The notes: generated by a model from the sequence alone, not told the origin. DNA of 64,000 bases from Ceratopteris richardii (GCA_020310875.1 CM035423.1:128538811-128602810); one strand, 5' to 3'. Positions 1 through 11,351 are shown, counted from the stretch's first letter. Made by a program: numbers and translations.

Positions 1-1639
1 GAGCCTTGCCAAGTTGACAAGCTTCACACTTATAAATCATGTGTTGCCTTGTGATATTAGGCAAACCAAGTACACTTTGGTCCCTGCAGATCTGTTTCAG
101 TGTCCTCTCACCAATGTGAGCAAGGCTTTTGCGCCATATCTCCAATTTTGTAAGAGTTTGAGATCCATAGCTAAATAAAGCTATGTTCTTTGTATCTTCC
201 ACTTCAAAAGTGAAAAGCCTTCCTGTCTTTTCTCCTTTGGCAATCCTTTGAAAGCCTTGCCTTAGGTCTTCAACATATGCTCCAAATCGATTGAATCTAA
301 CCTGCAATCCTTTTTCAACAATTTGTCCAACACTTATTAAATTTTTGGTAATTGTAGGGACATACAAGACTTTGCTTAAGAGGTTCATATTCCCATCTAA
401 TGTCTTCACATTACCTATCTTCTCCACTGAGTGTTTTGTGTCATCTCTTGTATGCACTTCATGCTTGTTATGAGGATCTTCCAAATCAGAAAGTAAAGCC
501 ACATTTCCTGCTACATGGTTCGAGCATCCCGAATCAATGTAAAATATGTGACCATCATCCTTACCCTTCTTCACTGATAGATTCATAATCAATAATGAAT
601 CTTCTTGACTTTGGTCCTCTGCATAGTTATTGTAGTCTCTTCTTCCTCTATGGCCACTTTGATAGTTGTTGTTGTTGTTGTAATTGTTTTTGTAGTAGTT
701 GTTGTTGTTGTAGCCTCCATTGTATCTACCTCTATTTGATCCATAGCCACCTCTATTGAATCCTCTTCCTGTTGAGTTCCTTGGATTCCTGAAACATTCT
801 TTAGTAGTATGGTTAGATAAGACACATATGTTGCAAGGTTGAGATGATTGGAATCTCCCCTTGCCTTGCTTTCCACCTCTGCCTCTTCCTCTAGCTCTTC
901 CTCTACCTGCAAAGTTTGCTTGGAAAGAGCTACCTTCATCTTCATTCTTCCTATTCTTTGACTTGTCCTTGACCTTAGCTTTATCAGAGTATAAGGCAGA
1001 AGTTTGATTACCTCTTGAGGACTCACCACCTTTGCTAATCTTTGCTTCATGAGTGAAGAGTTGGCCCATGAGTGTGTTGAGGTCGGGTACATGCATATCC
1101 ATGTATAAATCCATGGTTGTTGTGAATGACTCCCACTTGTCGTCTGCTTTGATTCCATTCATGATTTGTCTTATGATTTGGTCCTCTTCAATTACCTCTC
1201 CAACGCTTCCAAGTTGGTCAGAAATCTCCTTCATCTTTGTGACATAATCAGTCACATTTTGCTTCGGGCTTTTCTTCATTGTTGTGAACTCCATCCACAA
1301 TTGGTTCTTCCTTGCTTGAGTGTTGGAAGAGAAGAAAAAAGAAAGTGCATTCCAGGTCTCTCTTGATGTCTTGCATCCCTTGACATGAGGTAAAAGAAAA
1401 TCAGAGATTGAGTTTAGAATATAGGACCTTGCAAGTGCATCCTTCGAACACCAATTCGAAAGTCCTTCCACTTCTTCATGTGATGGTTGCCCTTTGTTCC
1501 TCATGGTTGGCATTGCTTCATCTCCGGATATGAATCCATAAAGATTCCTCCCTTGAAGGTAAGCCTCCATCCTTAGAGACCATACCGGGTAGTTTTTTCG
1601 ATCCAATTTGTCAATTGTTGATGGAAATCCATCTCCCAT
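1..1639 (-). CDS. Copia element F gag-protease-preintegrase polyprotein, partial at left edge
   Basis: Reading leftward from the ATG at 1639, I translated the whole stretch and found no in-frame stop in 546 codons; the frame is still open at base 1. In order: a Copia gag domain (start MGDGFPSTIDKLDRKNYPVW), a CCHC zinc knuckle (CNICVLSNHTTKEC, near 800-835), an Asn/Gly/Arg-rich linker, a Copia protease core (FYIDSGCSNH, near 515-540) and the GAG-pre-integrase segment ending CEACQLGKA. In the pre-integrase motif the usual W-H reads W-R (WRKSLAH), so one zinc-binding His is lost even though the frame is intact. The start is supported by the PBS and LTR just upstream. It encodes the virus-like-particle protein and processing enzymes of a retrotransposon. 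Integrase core, RT and RNase H would lie beyond the window. The best-preserved Copia frame here. Confidence 0.93.
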   Translation of the reverse strand, partial: MGDGFPSTIDKLDRKNYPVWSLRMEAYLQGRNLYGFISGDEAMPTMRNKGQPSHEEVEGLSNWCSKDALARSYILNSISDFLLPHVKGCKTSRETWNALSFFFSSNTQARKNQLWMEFTTMKKSPKQNVTDYVTKMKEISDQLGSVGEVIEEDQIIRQIMNGIKADDKWESFTTTMDLYMDMHVPDLNTLMGQLFTHEAKISKGGESSRGNQTSALYSDKAKVKDKSKNRKNEDEGSSFQANFAGRGRARGRGRGGKQGKGRFQSSQPCNICVLSNHTTKECFRNPRNSTGRGFNRGGYGSNRGRYNGGYNNNNYYKNNYNNNNNYQSGHRGRRDYNNYAEDQSQEDSLLIMNLSVKKGKDDGHIFYIDSGCSNHVAGNVALLSDLEDPHNKHEVHTRDDTKHSVEKIGNVKTLDGNMNLLSKVLYVPTITKNLISVGQIVEKGLQVRFNRFGAYVEDLRQGFQRIAKGEKTGRLFTFEVEDTKNIALFSYGSQTLTKLEIWRKSLAHIGERTLKQICRDQSVLGLPNITRQHMIYKCEACQLGKA

Positions 1640-1650
1640 GTTGCTTGACT

Positions 1651-1665
1651 ATGCTCTGATACTAC
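1651..1665 (-). other. Primer binding site of Copia F (initiator tRNA-Met type)
   Basis: On the minus strand the sequence beside the LTR reads GTAGTATCAGAGCAT, a close match to the TGGTATCAGAGC primer site of most plant Copia elements. It lies between the LTR and the gag ATG and fixes the orientation of the element. Confidence 0.8.
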
Positions 1666-2744
1666 TGTGAAGAGAGATGGTGGATGCAATCCAAAGATGA
1701 GTAGGTGCTGTTACAACCAGCTTCACACTAGCCAACTGAGACTTCAGAGTTGATTAGTAGACCCTTTAAGCTTCCTAAATCCACCAAAATATCAGCCAAG
1801 TACTTTGGAACATGTATCCCAATAGTTTAAGTCAAGACAGACTAGTTGCGAAATGACTAGCTCCCAAAACTTGCTATTTTTGGATATACAGCTGCTGGAA
1901 AAAATGAACAGTGCTCTCAACCTGGTAAGAATTTGAAAATTTCCTTTTGGGCATAGCAAATAGACTTAGCAAGCTTCCCAATCCAAGTTAAAACACTTCA
2001 AATGATGGACTGAGCACTGAGAACAAGTTTCATCAATTTCTAGAACATGCCCACCATTCTCGGGGCTTTGCAAAGATAGACCAGTGAGCAGTAAAATGCA
2101 GATATATCCAAAACTTTAACTCCAATGACCTTGAAGATTGATATGAAAAAACTAGACAGTAAGAGCTATCCAACGCATGTTAAAGCACTGAAAAAGGTTC
2201 AGTAGAACTCGAGATATGACCTTCTGAAGTTACTGCTCTGAGTGAGTATAGCAGAGAACAAAACAGAGAAGTGAATGATGATAAATGTATAAATTCATAT
2301 ATGATTACAATCACATTGGCAATGAATCTTTGCACAATGGGAGTAGAATGATAGAGCTATGGAGTAAGCTCTTCAATCTCTACAAAATGACATGAAGTGG
2401 TCACGTACAAGGCTTGCTAATTGCCTCTTCCTTCTTGCTCCTTTTATAGCTATTCTTGGAGGGAGTTTTGAATTCGAATTCGAATGGCTCCACCTAAAAG
2501 TGATCCCCAAAGCTAGGAGATATTCCCTCAGCTCAAAAAGTCGTGGGTTTTGGTAGTTAGAGCCACAGAATTGCTTTTACATCATGCATGAGGTAAGCCA
2601 TCCTTTTCCTTTTTCTTTTTTCAATTACAAGAGATAAAAATGAACTCTTTTACAAGAGGTGTTCACATGACTACTCATGTGACTTACAAATGAGGATGAT
2701 ATCAAATATATCAAGCATGTAGGCTTGGGTAAAATGCACCAACA
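1666..2744 (-). repeat. 5' LTR of Copia F (1079 bp)
   Basis: The boundaries are the PBS on the left and the abrupt start of older A-family coding sequence at 2745 on the right. In element orientation the LTR starts TGTTGGTGCA and ends TCTTCACA, giving TGT/ACA termini. A TATA-type promoter (GCTATAAAAGG) lies near 2445-2455. The first bases resemble the start of the B element LTR at 6012 (TGGTGCA), suggesting related lineages. The 3' LTR would lie left of the window, so the target duplication cannot be confirmed; TTTCA at 2745-2749 is the candidate. Confidence 0.75.
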
Positions 2745-3860
2745 TTTCAGCCCTGTGGCTTTTTGTAGAAAGGGCATGAAAACCAAGTGTGCTGGTTAAA
2801 GAAGGCATTATATGGTTTAATGCAAACACCACGTGCTTGATATGAAAAGGTACATGCCTATTTGATTGCACATGGTTTTGAGAACAGTCCAATTGAAAAC
2901 ACCTTATGTGTTAAGTGTGATAATGATGTACTTCTGATCATTGTTGTGTATGTTGATGACATGCTGCTCACTGGACCTCAGGAGAAGCATATTGTTGATT
3001 TAAATGCTTATTTGCATGCCTCATTTGAGATGTCTGATTTATGGCATTTGCATCATTATTTTGCCATTTAGTTTAGGAACGTTGATGGTGGAATGGCTTT
3101 GTGTCAAATGAAATATATTGACACATTATTACAACATTTTGGCCTTGACGGCTGTAAACCTATTGCCACTCCTATGGAGACAAGTTTACGATTGAGTCTT
3201 CATGATGCTAGAGATGCATTTGATGCTAGCCTCTATGAGCAGGCTCTTGGGTGCTGATTTATCTATGCATTAGTCAACTAGATATTCAGTTTGTTGTCTC
3301 ATAGATGAGAAGGTTTATGCATTGCCCAGGTATCAAGCATTGGCTGATGATTAAGTGCATCTTTCGCTACTCGAGTGGTATCTGACTACTTGGGTTGTTT
3401 TTATCCCAAGGGGGGATCACTACTGCCAAATTTGCATGCTTTTTTTGACTCTGACTAGGCTGGTTGCTATGACACTCGTGTGTCCACTAGTGGCTTTAGC
3501 TTCATGCTTGGTAGCTCATGCATATCTTGGCTGAGCAAGAAGCAGCCTACTATGGCCAGTTCAAGTTGTGACACTGAGTATAGGGAAACTTTCACAACGA
3601 CTGTTGAGTGTGTGTGGCTCAGATGCCTTATGGCTAATTTGGGTGTTGGTCAGCCTTCTACCACCACCATCTTCATTGATAGTGAGAGTGCATTGCCAAT
3701 TTCGAGAAATCCTATGTTCCATGGTCGCACTAAGCACATTGAGGTGCATTATCATTATGTCACGGAGAGGTTCTCTATTGGAGAGATCAGCTTGGCAATG
3801 TGCCCATGCAAGAGAACATTCTAGACCTTTTCACAAAGGCTCTACCTAGGGAGAAGTTGA
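2745..3860 (+). pseudogene. Copia A0: decayed RT-RNase H fragment, host of the F insertion
   Basis: The second half of a Copia pol gene, same family as complete element A (41844-46982). Visible pieces: the end of the RT palm with the catalytic YVDD box (VVYVDDMLLTG, near 2945-2970), the following HLHHY segment, and the RNase H domain (SGFSFMLGSSCISWLSKKQP, 3487-3546) with the downstream TKHIEVHYHYV motif (3732-3765). Frameshifts and stops separate them. It starts exactly where the F LTR ends, in the middle of a codon stretch conserved in A, so F inserted into it. The homology stops near 3860 within the terminal LPREK motif, where an unrelated Copia fragment begins. Confidence 0.88.
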
Positions 3861-3861
3861 A

Positions 3862-5978
3862 TTTTCACAACCAATTACCTAATCAATAGGCTTCCATCCA
3901 AATCCCTGGATGGGATGACACCTTACAAGGCATGGATTGGCAGGACACCTTCTTTATATCATTGTAAAATCTTTGGGTGCATTGCTTATGCACACATATT
4001 CTCACAGATTATGGGAAAGATTGATCCAAAAGTTGAAAGATGCATATTTATTGGCTATAATCAAAATAAAAAAGGATACAAGTTATATAATCCCACTAAC
4101 AAAGGATTTACAGTTAGTATGGATGTGGTATTTGATGAAAATAACTTTTGGTTTGAGGATGATTGTAGGAAAAATAAAGCTACCCTATGATTTGGAGAAT
4201 GATTTTCCAAATCTGACCAAAGAAGAACCACATATATTAGAGGATGTCAACTCAGAAGATGAAGAACAAATTGATTTTGAAGAATCCAAAGCTTAGAATT
4301 CCAAGGGCAAAGTAAAGTTCAAGAAATTGGGAAACACTCTAGAGTCATCCAATCAAGCACTTAGAAGATCTCAAAGGGAAAACAAGAAAACTATAAGGTA
4401 TGGCTATAACACATCACTAGTCACCAAGCATGCTATATACATAGCTAAAGACTTTATGTTAGAGGAACTATCATCATTTGAGGAAGTCAACAAGGAAGAA
4501 GAATGGAGAGAAGCTATGTAGGAGGAAATTGAAGCAATTCAAGAGAATAACACGTGGGATTTGGTTCCCAAAAAACCATTCATGAAGGTAATAAGATCCT
4601 GGTGGATTTACAAAGTGAAAAAGAATTTAGATGGCACAATAAATAGGTATAAAGGAAGGCTAGTAGCAAAGAGGTTTTCTCAAACCCATGGATTGGATTA
4701 TGAGGAAACCTTCTCACTTGTATCCAAGATGCCAACTATCAGAGTTTAAGTAAGTATTGCTACTTCAAAGAATTGGAATTTGTACCAATTAGATGTTAAA
4801 AATGCATTCCTTAATGGTTGGATCTCTGAAGAGGTCTACATGGATCAACCACCAGGATATGAAGACAAAGACAAACCTAATTATGTATGTAAATTAAGGA
4901 AGGCATTATATGCTTTAAAGCAAGCTCCTAGAGCTTGGAACCATAGGCTGGTTACATATTTGCAGGACCAAGGTTTTATTGCAAGCAAGGTAGATTCTTC
5001 ATTGTTCATTAAGAAGACTAATGTGTTTATGCGGATGACATTGTCATTACACGAAATGATGCCAATGGCATCAAGAAGATTAAAACCTAGATGAAGGAGG
5101 AGTTCAAGATAAATGATCTTGGGTTGCTTACATATTTTCTTGGATTAGAGATTGTTTATGCAGAATCTGGTGTTTTCATTACTCAAAGAAAGTACATCCA
5201 TGATATACTAATTAAGTTCAAACTGGAAAATGCAAAAATTGCATGTACACCCATGGAATTGAATCACAAACTGAGTGTTCATGAAGGAGAGATGCTTGAA
5301 GACATTAGAGGCTCTCGAAGTCTTGTTGGGAGTCTCAATTATGCAACCCTAACAAGAGTGGATATATGCTATGGGGTGAGTACATTGAGTCAATTCATGC
5401 ATAGACCAAGAGAACCTCACATGGAAGCTGCCAAAAGGATCTTAAAGTACTTGAAGGGTACCATAAATGAAGGTCTATTTTATGCATTTACATCTGACTT
5501 GGATATCAAGCTATACTCTGGTGCAAATTCGGTAGGCTCAAAAGATGATAGGAGGAGCACCTGTGGCTACTTATCTTTTGCAGGGTCTAAGTTAATTTCA
5601 TGGTCATCAAAGAAACAACCAACTATGGAATTGTCATCAACTGAATCTGAATATAGGGGCCTAGCAAATGCAACACAAGAGGCAATGTGGTTAAAGCTAC
5701 TCTACTTAGATTTGGGGCTACATACATACACTCCAATGATCTTTGGAGATAATACTAGCTCACTACATTTGGCTACTAATCTTGTACATCATGCAAGGAA
5801 TAAGCACATTGAAGTGCATTATCATTATGTGAGAGAGAAGCTACTTAGTAAGGACATACAATTGTCCTATGTATTAGCAAACTTGCAATATACAGATATG
5901 CTAACTAAATCTTTGGATGGACCTAAATTGAATAGGTTCAAGATGATGACTGGATTCCAAGAGATCAAAGAGAGTTGA
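3862..5978 (+). pseudogene. Copia B: integrase C-terminus, RT and RNase H, broken
   Basis: A 5'-truncated Copia pol. It begins in the integrase C-terminal region (MTPYKAWIGRTPS, then VFDENNFWFEDD), continues through the RT N-terminus (NTWDLVPK, YKGRLVAKRFSQTHGLDY), the RT core ([35 protein letters not shown]), the connection region and RNase H (STCGYLSFAGSKLISWSSKK, ARNKHIEVHYHYVREK). Breaks: stops near 4293, 4519 and 4749, and a frameshift at the YADD catalytic box (~5020-5090). The last 295 codons (5091-5978) are uninterrupted. A purine-rich tract and an LTR follow, so the 3' end is authentic and the 5' half is missing. Confidence 0.9.
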
Positions 5979-5993
5979 AGCCCAAGCATGTTA

Positions 5994-6009
5994 GGCTTGA
6001 GGGGGAGCT
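5994..6009 (+). other. Polypurine tract of Copia B
   Basis: GCTTGAGGGGGAGC lies directly between the RNase H stop codon and the LTR start (TGGTGCAATT), the position and composition expected for the second-strand primer of an LTR retrotransposon. Confidence 0.75.
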
Positions 6010-6011
6010 AT

Positions 6012-6470
6012 TGGTGCAATTACTGCAATCCTAAATTCTTGGTCACTTATGCTAAAGTTCATATATGCATTCATGTGTTAGCACATGAAAGATCTCTTGT
6101 AAAAGATTGACTTTTACTCTTTGTAAATGTGCATCTGTGGAAGCAATTGCAATCATGATGTCTTAGGAGAATCTTTCCATGAATTATTTGGTGAGGATTT
6201 ATGACAAATCAAGTCCTAAAAAACTAGGACACTTTTACGTAAAGACCTGAATTCAAACTTGAATCTTGGCTCCAACAAAAGGCTATAAAAGAGGACTACC
6301 TAGTTGAATGAAAATAATACAGGACATAGCAGAGATTTCAAAGGAATTTGTGTGGCATATTGAGCTCACATTATAGAAATTCTATTTCCCTCACATTTTC
6401 TAATCATTTGTTGCCAATATCAATGTAATTTATGTGCATTAATACATATAGTTTATAAATGGATACATCA
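6012..6470 (+). repeat. 3' LTR of Copia B, probably truncated
   Basis: Starts TGGTGCAATT right after the polypurine tract and contains a TATA-type promoter (GGCTATAAAAGAGG near 6281-6294). The right end is placed at ...ATACATCA, where coding sequence of fragment C starts. Only ~185 bp follow the TATA box, against ~780 bp in the related F LTR, so I infer loss of its 3' part. Confidence 0.65.
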
Positions 6471-6474
6471 CTAT

Positions 6475-8235
6475 GACAAGGAAGTTTCAGATCATACATT
6501 CACACATGAATGGTCCTATGAGAATAGATTCTAGTCAAGGTTTTAGGTACTTTTGTACATCTATTGATGATTTCTCAAGATATTCATGGATTTACAATCT
6601 TAAAGTGAAGTGAGAGGTTTTTCCTAATTTCAAGAAATTCTTAGCAATGTTTGAAAATGAAAGTGAGTCAAAGATCCAAATTTTGAGAAGTGATAGAGGA
6701 GGAGAGTACATTTCAAAAGACCTTATGTTTTTTCTTGAAGGAAAAGGTATTTCTCATCAACTCACTATTGCTTACACACCAAAACAGAATCATGTTGAAA
6801 GAGAAAGAATAGGATACTTGTTGAGATGATGCGTAGTATGATATCATCCAAAAAGATTTATCCCAAGTTTTGGTTTGATGCGATACATATAGATAATCAC
6901 ATTCTGAATAGATCTTCCACAAAAGATTTAAAGGTTATCACACCTTATGAAGCTTTTTATGGGAAGAAACCCAATGTGAGTTACTTCAAAGTTTTTGGTT
7001 CTCCGGCTTATGTTCACATTGAGAAGAAGGATCATGGTAAGCTCAATGTAAAATCCATTAAAGTTATTTTTATTGGTTATGCAATTGAAAGCAAAGGATA
7101 CATATTCTATGTTCCACATAAAGGTGATATCCTACTCTCACACAATGCATATATTAGAGAAAATCAAGTTTATGATAAGAAGGAAGAGATTCCAAAATTC
7201 ATAAAAGCAAATGACTATGCATTGTTTAGAAGCAATTTGCATTCTTACATTCAATCATACAAGGGGGCTGATGAGGCTTCTCAAACCCTAAGAGATGCAC
7301 TTCATACATGTGAAGAGAGAGTTACAATACCTAGATCAATGCCTAGTCCATCATCAATACCTCTCAAAGTTCTAACTTATGAAGTTGGAGAAGGTTCCAA
7401 AGTTCTAGACAAAAGCGATATTGAAGAAGCAGAAAGGATTCTACCACTTTTCAAGGATACACCAAAGTGATTATATCAAACCTCGAAGGAGAGTGGTATA
7501 AAGAAATACACTCGAAGAACTAGAAATCAAATAGGGAGACAACAAACAAACCCGGTAAGCGAAGCAAAACATTTTGAGATTCATAATATTTTATTTCTTA
7601 CTTTAGTTGAGAATGAACCAACTAGTGTTCGAGATCCACTACAAAGTGATATAATTATCATAGGTCCCAAAGATTCAGATCTTTAGTTGTTTAAATTACA
7701 ACTAAATCATACATTTGATGTAAATGACTTAGATATTTTCCATCATTATCTTGGGATTGAATTCATGTACAGAGATGAGTGTATGTACATGACACAACAG
7801 AAATACATTGAGAAATTATTGGAGAGGTTTGATATGACATACTCCAAGCCTATGCAGACACCTACGGATGTCAATGTGTCATTATAGTCAAAAGCAGATT
7901 TAGAACCATTTGATGCTACAATATATATTCAAGCAATTGATTGCTTGATATATCTATGTAATGTACATCTAGACATTCACTTTGTAGTTTCCCAAGTATG
8001 GAGGTTCATGCACAGTCAGCTCAAGATTCATTGGAAATTAGTTAAGAGATATATTTGCATAATCACAAGATGTTTTGTAGGTTATTTTAACTTGTATCAC
8101 TGTGACATTGAAGGGGGTATAGTAAAAAAACAATGTCCCAAAGTCCAACTTAAAGATGGATATGATGTACTCGTGATAGGGTCTATCCATAACAAAATGG
8201 TGTGGTGTGTTGGACTAGAGAAATACCTCCTATTG
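6475..8235 (+). pseudogene. Copia C: integrase plus partial RT/RNase H, internally deleted
   Basis: An integrase catalytic core (FSRYSWIYNLK, then ILRSDRGGEYISKDLMFFLE near 6675-6735 with the second catalytic Asp, then YTPKQNHVERE near 6775-6810), then the integrase C-terminal region (ITPYEAFYGKKPNVSYFKVF, IGYAIESKGY; 6826-7470). The coding sequence then passes, after a stop at 7684, straight into the late RT region (FHHYLGIEFM; TQQKYIEKLL; 7687-7887) and a connection/RNase H remnant (DIHFVVSQVWRFMHS) fading out near 8235. The RT N-terminus and catalytic box are missing, consistent with an internal deletion. No protease and no LTR is visible. It abuts the B LTR, so a junction lies near 6470. 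Confidence 0.85.
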
Positions 8236-8242
8236 TAGCCAT

Positions 8243-8267
8243 GTGGGTTCGATTCCCACATAGCACA
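8243..8267 (+). other. tRNA T-arm / Pol III box B-like sequence
   Basis: GTGGG-TTCGATT-CCCAC forms a perfect five-base stem with a canonical seven-base T-loop, followed by ATAGCACA, which could be a 3' acceptor strand. The core GGTTCGATTCC is a full box B match. I cannot fit a normal acceptor, D-arm and anticodon upstream, so this is not called a tRNA gene. It may be a tRNA remnant or part of a tRNA-derived SINE. Nothing else is recognised from 8236 to 8497. Confidence 0.4.
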
Positions 8268-8497
8268 ATGGTGTTAAAGTTTTTTTGTAAAAGATTTTTG
8301 CTTTTAGCGAATGCAAAAATTGACAGCAACATGAAACTTTTTTAGGTGCCAATTTTTCGAATCACAAAACTTAGGGATAATCTTTTTTTGCATACGATGG
8401 CTTATGTTTTATCTAAATCTTGCCAGATAGTTCACTTGTGTAGACTATTCTTAATGGCCCTCTAGATGCATATTAGATTTTTGCTTTTGTTGTTTGA

Positions 8498-9535
8498 TTA
8501 ATGATGAAACTCAATCCAAATGCCTAAACATTTGAGGAATTAGTCTCCATTTTGGTGCAAGAAGATCAATCCACATAGAACATGTCAATTATGCTTATTG
8601 CAGATCAAGCTTTGTTAGTTAGTCAGAAGGTAGCAGTAAATGGAGCTCATCTACTAGTAAGTAGAAATCTGCTAATGCTACGTAATTGAAGGAAGAAAAA
8701 GATAAGAAGAAAATAGAAAAGGAAAAACAATCTTTTAAATACTCTAAAGAAAATGATCATGTCATAAAGAGTTGTCTAAAACTCGCTGCAAAGGAGGCAA
8801 AGAAAAAAGAGGTTACAATGGTTTTTGTAGAGGCCTCTACACCAAAAATAGAGTCTAATAAACTTGTGTAGAATGAAGAATGGACATTTACTAATGTTTG
8901 CAGCTATGAATCATCTTCTAACAATGTATGTCTTCAATAGACTCAGATGTTTGGTACTTTGATAGTGGAGCAACCAAATATATTACCTTGCATCGCAATT
9001 TCTTTAGTTCACTTGAGCCTAGAGCTATAGGGAATACTCTCACATGTGAAAGCAACTCCTCATATCCTATTATGGGAGTTGGTAAGATGATTATGAATAA
9101 TACTGATGGTAGTTCTTTCACATTGTCTGATGCTTTGTATGTGCCATGGATAAAGCAATATCTGTTTTTAGTTTCAAAGTTAACCAAGATTGGCCTTGCC
9201 GTTAAATTTATTGATGAGAGGTGTACAATTCATGATCTCTCAAATGGTGATTTCATTATTGCTTCTGGCATTTTATGTCATGGGTTGTATAAGTTCATAG
9301 ACTATGAAAAATTTTTCAACGATTCAACATGTGTAGCTCAAGATTCTCAAGCTATCTTAAATGCAAAGTTTTGACATGCACGCTTTGGTCATTTGAATTT
9401 TTCTAGTTTGTTATGCCTACAAAAATCTGAAATGGTGCGCTCTCTACTCAAACTTGAGGCACCTTGTAAACATTTCTTTGAAGGATTTATTTTGGGAAAA
9501 ATGAAGCGTTCCTCCTTTCAAAAAGATGGTTGAGT
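8498..9535 (+). pseudogene. Copia A1: gag tail, protease and pre-integrase fragment
   Basis: A fragment of the A family covering the part A0 lacks. It starts with a decayed gag end (FEELVSILVQEDQS), passes a knuckle region without the Cys pattern (KENDHVIKSCLKLAAKEAKK), then a 148-codon open segment (8928-9374) with the Copia protease core VWYFDSGATKYIT and the downstream MGVGK and ALYVP motifs, and ends in pre-integrase (HARFGHLNF, EGFILGKMKRS). Stops near 8869, 9372 and 9528 break it. It is alignable over its whole length with element A (44876-45955). The remaining pol is absent. Confidence 0.87.
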
Positions 9536-10230
9536 TCTTTGGTGGTTTTGAGCATCTCATGTAGAATACAAAAGTCTTAACTCATCACTAGGAATTGATG
9601 GTCATGATCCATAATTTGTTTAAGAAGAGGTGATCACCGATTGGTTGGTCATCTCTGAACTAGTGACCACAATCCTTTACTACGCACTCCAAGGGAAATT
9701 CATTGACTTCCATTTGTCGTGTTGCCTTGGAGTCTTCAGAAGCCATCTACACTTAAACCCACAATTTGGCTAACATGACAGAGTATGAAAACTTTTATGT
9801 TTCATAGTGCTCATGCATTCGATATCCATCCTTTAAGTGAGTTCACTCTCACATGAGTTGAGTTAGTCATGACACCACTACCTAAAGATACATATTTTTT
9901 TTATTTTTTGTTTGCTGAAAAGAAGCATAAAATGGTTAGTCATATCCAAAGCAAGAAGTGAAGGTCTATTTCCTTGGAAGGAATTGTGCACCGCTATATA
10001 GTTCAAAGAAGCTATGCGCTAAATTTGAGGCCTTATAGTGTGGCCCTATTGTGCATACTCTAGGTGCATTCAGCTCATCATGAGTGCAATCTTGACACTA
10101 CTTCTCTAGTTGTTGTTTTACTCGAGCTTTGATTGTCTCCAAATTTGATAGATTTTTGTAGTCCCTTTCCATCTTTCTTCAATGTTGCTTGGTGTGGTTC
10201 TAATGCTACTTCTTTTGTTTTAAGTTGCCA
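9536..10230 (+). other. Intergenic stretch, no gene recognised
   Basis: AT-rich sequence without long reading frames or domains. It separates the A1 fragment from the 3' end of the minus-strand G0 element; I could not recognise the expected G-family 3' LTR here. Confidence 0.4.
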
Positions 10231-10239
10231 AATTTATTT

Positions 10240-10593
10240 GCATGGATAAAGTGTCTTCCTTGGTGTCTTTGGCCTTGGTCTTCCATGATTCTCTTGAAGT
10301 CTTGGTGTAGTCTTTGTTTGCAATTTGATTATGTCGTTGAATGCTTTGATCACTTCTCCAACTTTCTCCATCCTCTTCTTTGGTATTCACATTTTCTTTT
10401 TTTTTCTTTGAGCTTCAAGGAGGTGTTTGGGTATCCATACTTGAACTATCTTTGGTTTGGTCCGCAATGTTCTGTCTACCTTGAATTACTTTCTTCGTCT
10501 AGGGTTTGTCGGTTGCGATTGTTGCATATTGCACTTATACTCTTGAAGTTGATCTTTTTGAATCCATATATGTTTGATTCCATGGTTTGACTA
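10240..10593 (-). pseudogene. G0 ORF3 remnant (W-[VI]-x-K repeat protein)
   Basis: On the minus strand this encodes KHIWIQKDQLQE followed by a basic NPRRRK segment and later IVQVWIPKHLLEAQ with a lysine-rich end, interrupted by stops. Each piece matches in order the intact ORF3 of G1 (55302-55718: KQIWVRKGEQ, RRRRKQ, QVWVPKKLAAAQ). Position after the PR2 segment is the same as in G1. The expected start ATG reads ATC. The function is unknown; conservation in a copy this diverged implies it was a real gene of the family. Confidence 0.6.
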
Positions 10594-11348
10594 TTGGTGA
10601 TTCATCCTCGATGCCAAATTTATAGATGGCTCTCTACATTCCTCTCGAGTATTAATGACATCACCATGTCTCTCTGAAATGTTCTCTTTAGAAGGAGGGG
10701 TTGGCTGATCACACATAGTAGAACAAGAATTGTCTTTGACACCTAAGGTACATTGAAGAGTGGAAGCCTCAAATAAAGAGTTCAATCGAGTTCTAAGTCA
10801 TGCATAATTATATTGGTTACATTAGGGTTTTCTATGTCAACCATCTTTAGAGGTCTCTCTTCTAGGAGACTAAAGACTTCTCTATGTCCTACCTTGACTG
10901 ATATATATCCATGGACCAAATTTATAGTATCCTCAAATTCATATATCCAATCTAGTCCTAGAACTAGTTCTTCTAGTAGGTTAGAGACTTCAAAGACCAA
11001 AAGTTTTTGTTGCATCGTGTTGTTCCCTAAGTGTAAGGATAAAAATACTTCTCCTAAGCACTTGATAAGTTTATTTCCAATGCTAATCACATATGCATTT
11101 GTAGGATTGAGTGATATCTTTGATTTTTCAACTAAATAATCATGTACACTACTTAGGTCTGCTCCTATATCAATTAAAGAACCTACCAAATGATATTCCT
11201 CCTTTCCAATCCCTAGGTTTAAATAAGGTTGTCTCACTTGGATTCCTAGGGTTTTGATATTTATGACATGATAATTTTCCATGGGAATGGGTTCTTCACC
11301 TCATACATATCTCTCATCTTGTTCTTTGATCCATTCCTTTTGTTTTCT
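10594..11348 (-). pseudogene. G0 post-integrase retropepsin-like domain (PR2)
   Basis: A 166-codon open segment (10782-11282) resembles PR2 of G1 and G2: LIDIGADLSS at the catalytic turn (hydrophobic-D-x-G-A, with Ser replaced by Ile), KCLGEVFLSLHLG in the middle and EELVLGLDWIYEF at the conserved second half (hhhG-x-D-W). It lies in the same frame as the upstream integrase end, separated by two TGA codons near 11297 and 11352, so the parental element had integrase and PR2 as one frame. The C-terminal part to 10594 is frame-shifted. The catalytic Asp remains, the D-S/T-G signature does not. Confidence 0.75.
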
Positions 11349-11351
11349 AAT

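Noticed and set aside
589-1158. 189-codon minus-strand frame over the Copia F gag
   Set aside because: It is one frame off the true gag frame, which I could read without stops from 1639 to 1; the shadow is open because of Asn/Gly/Arg-rich composition.
8173-8267. Complete tRNA gene around the T-arm at 8243-8259
   Set aside because: The best acceptor pairing (GTGATAG at 8173) has two mismatches, gives a 95-nt molecule and leaves no valid D-arm or anticodon stem.
10225-10590. 121-codon plus-strand Trp/Leu/Phe-rich frame resembling a membrane protein
   Set aside because: It is the antisense of the G0 ORF3 remnant; the minus-strand motifs match G1 and explain the openness.
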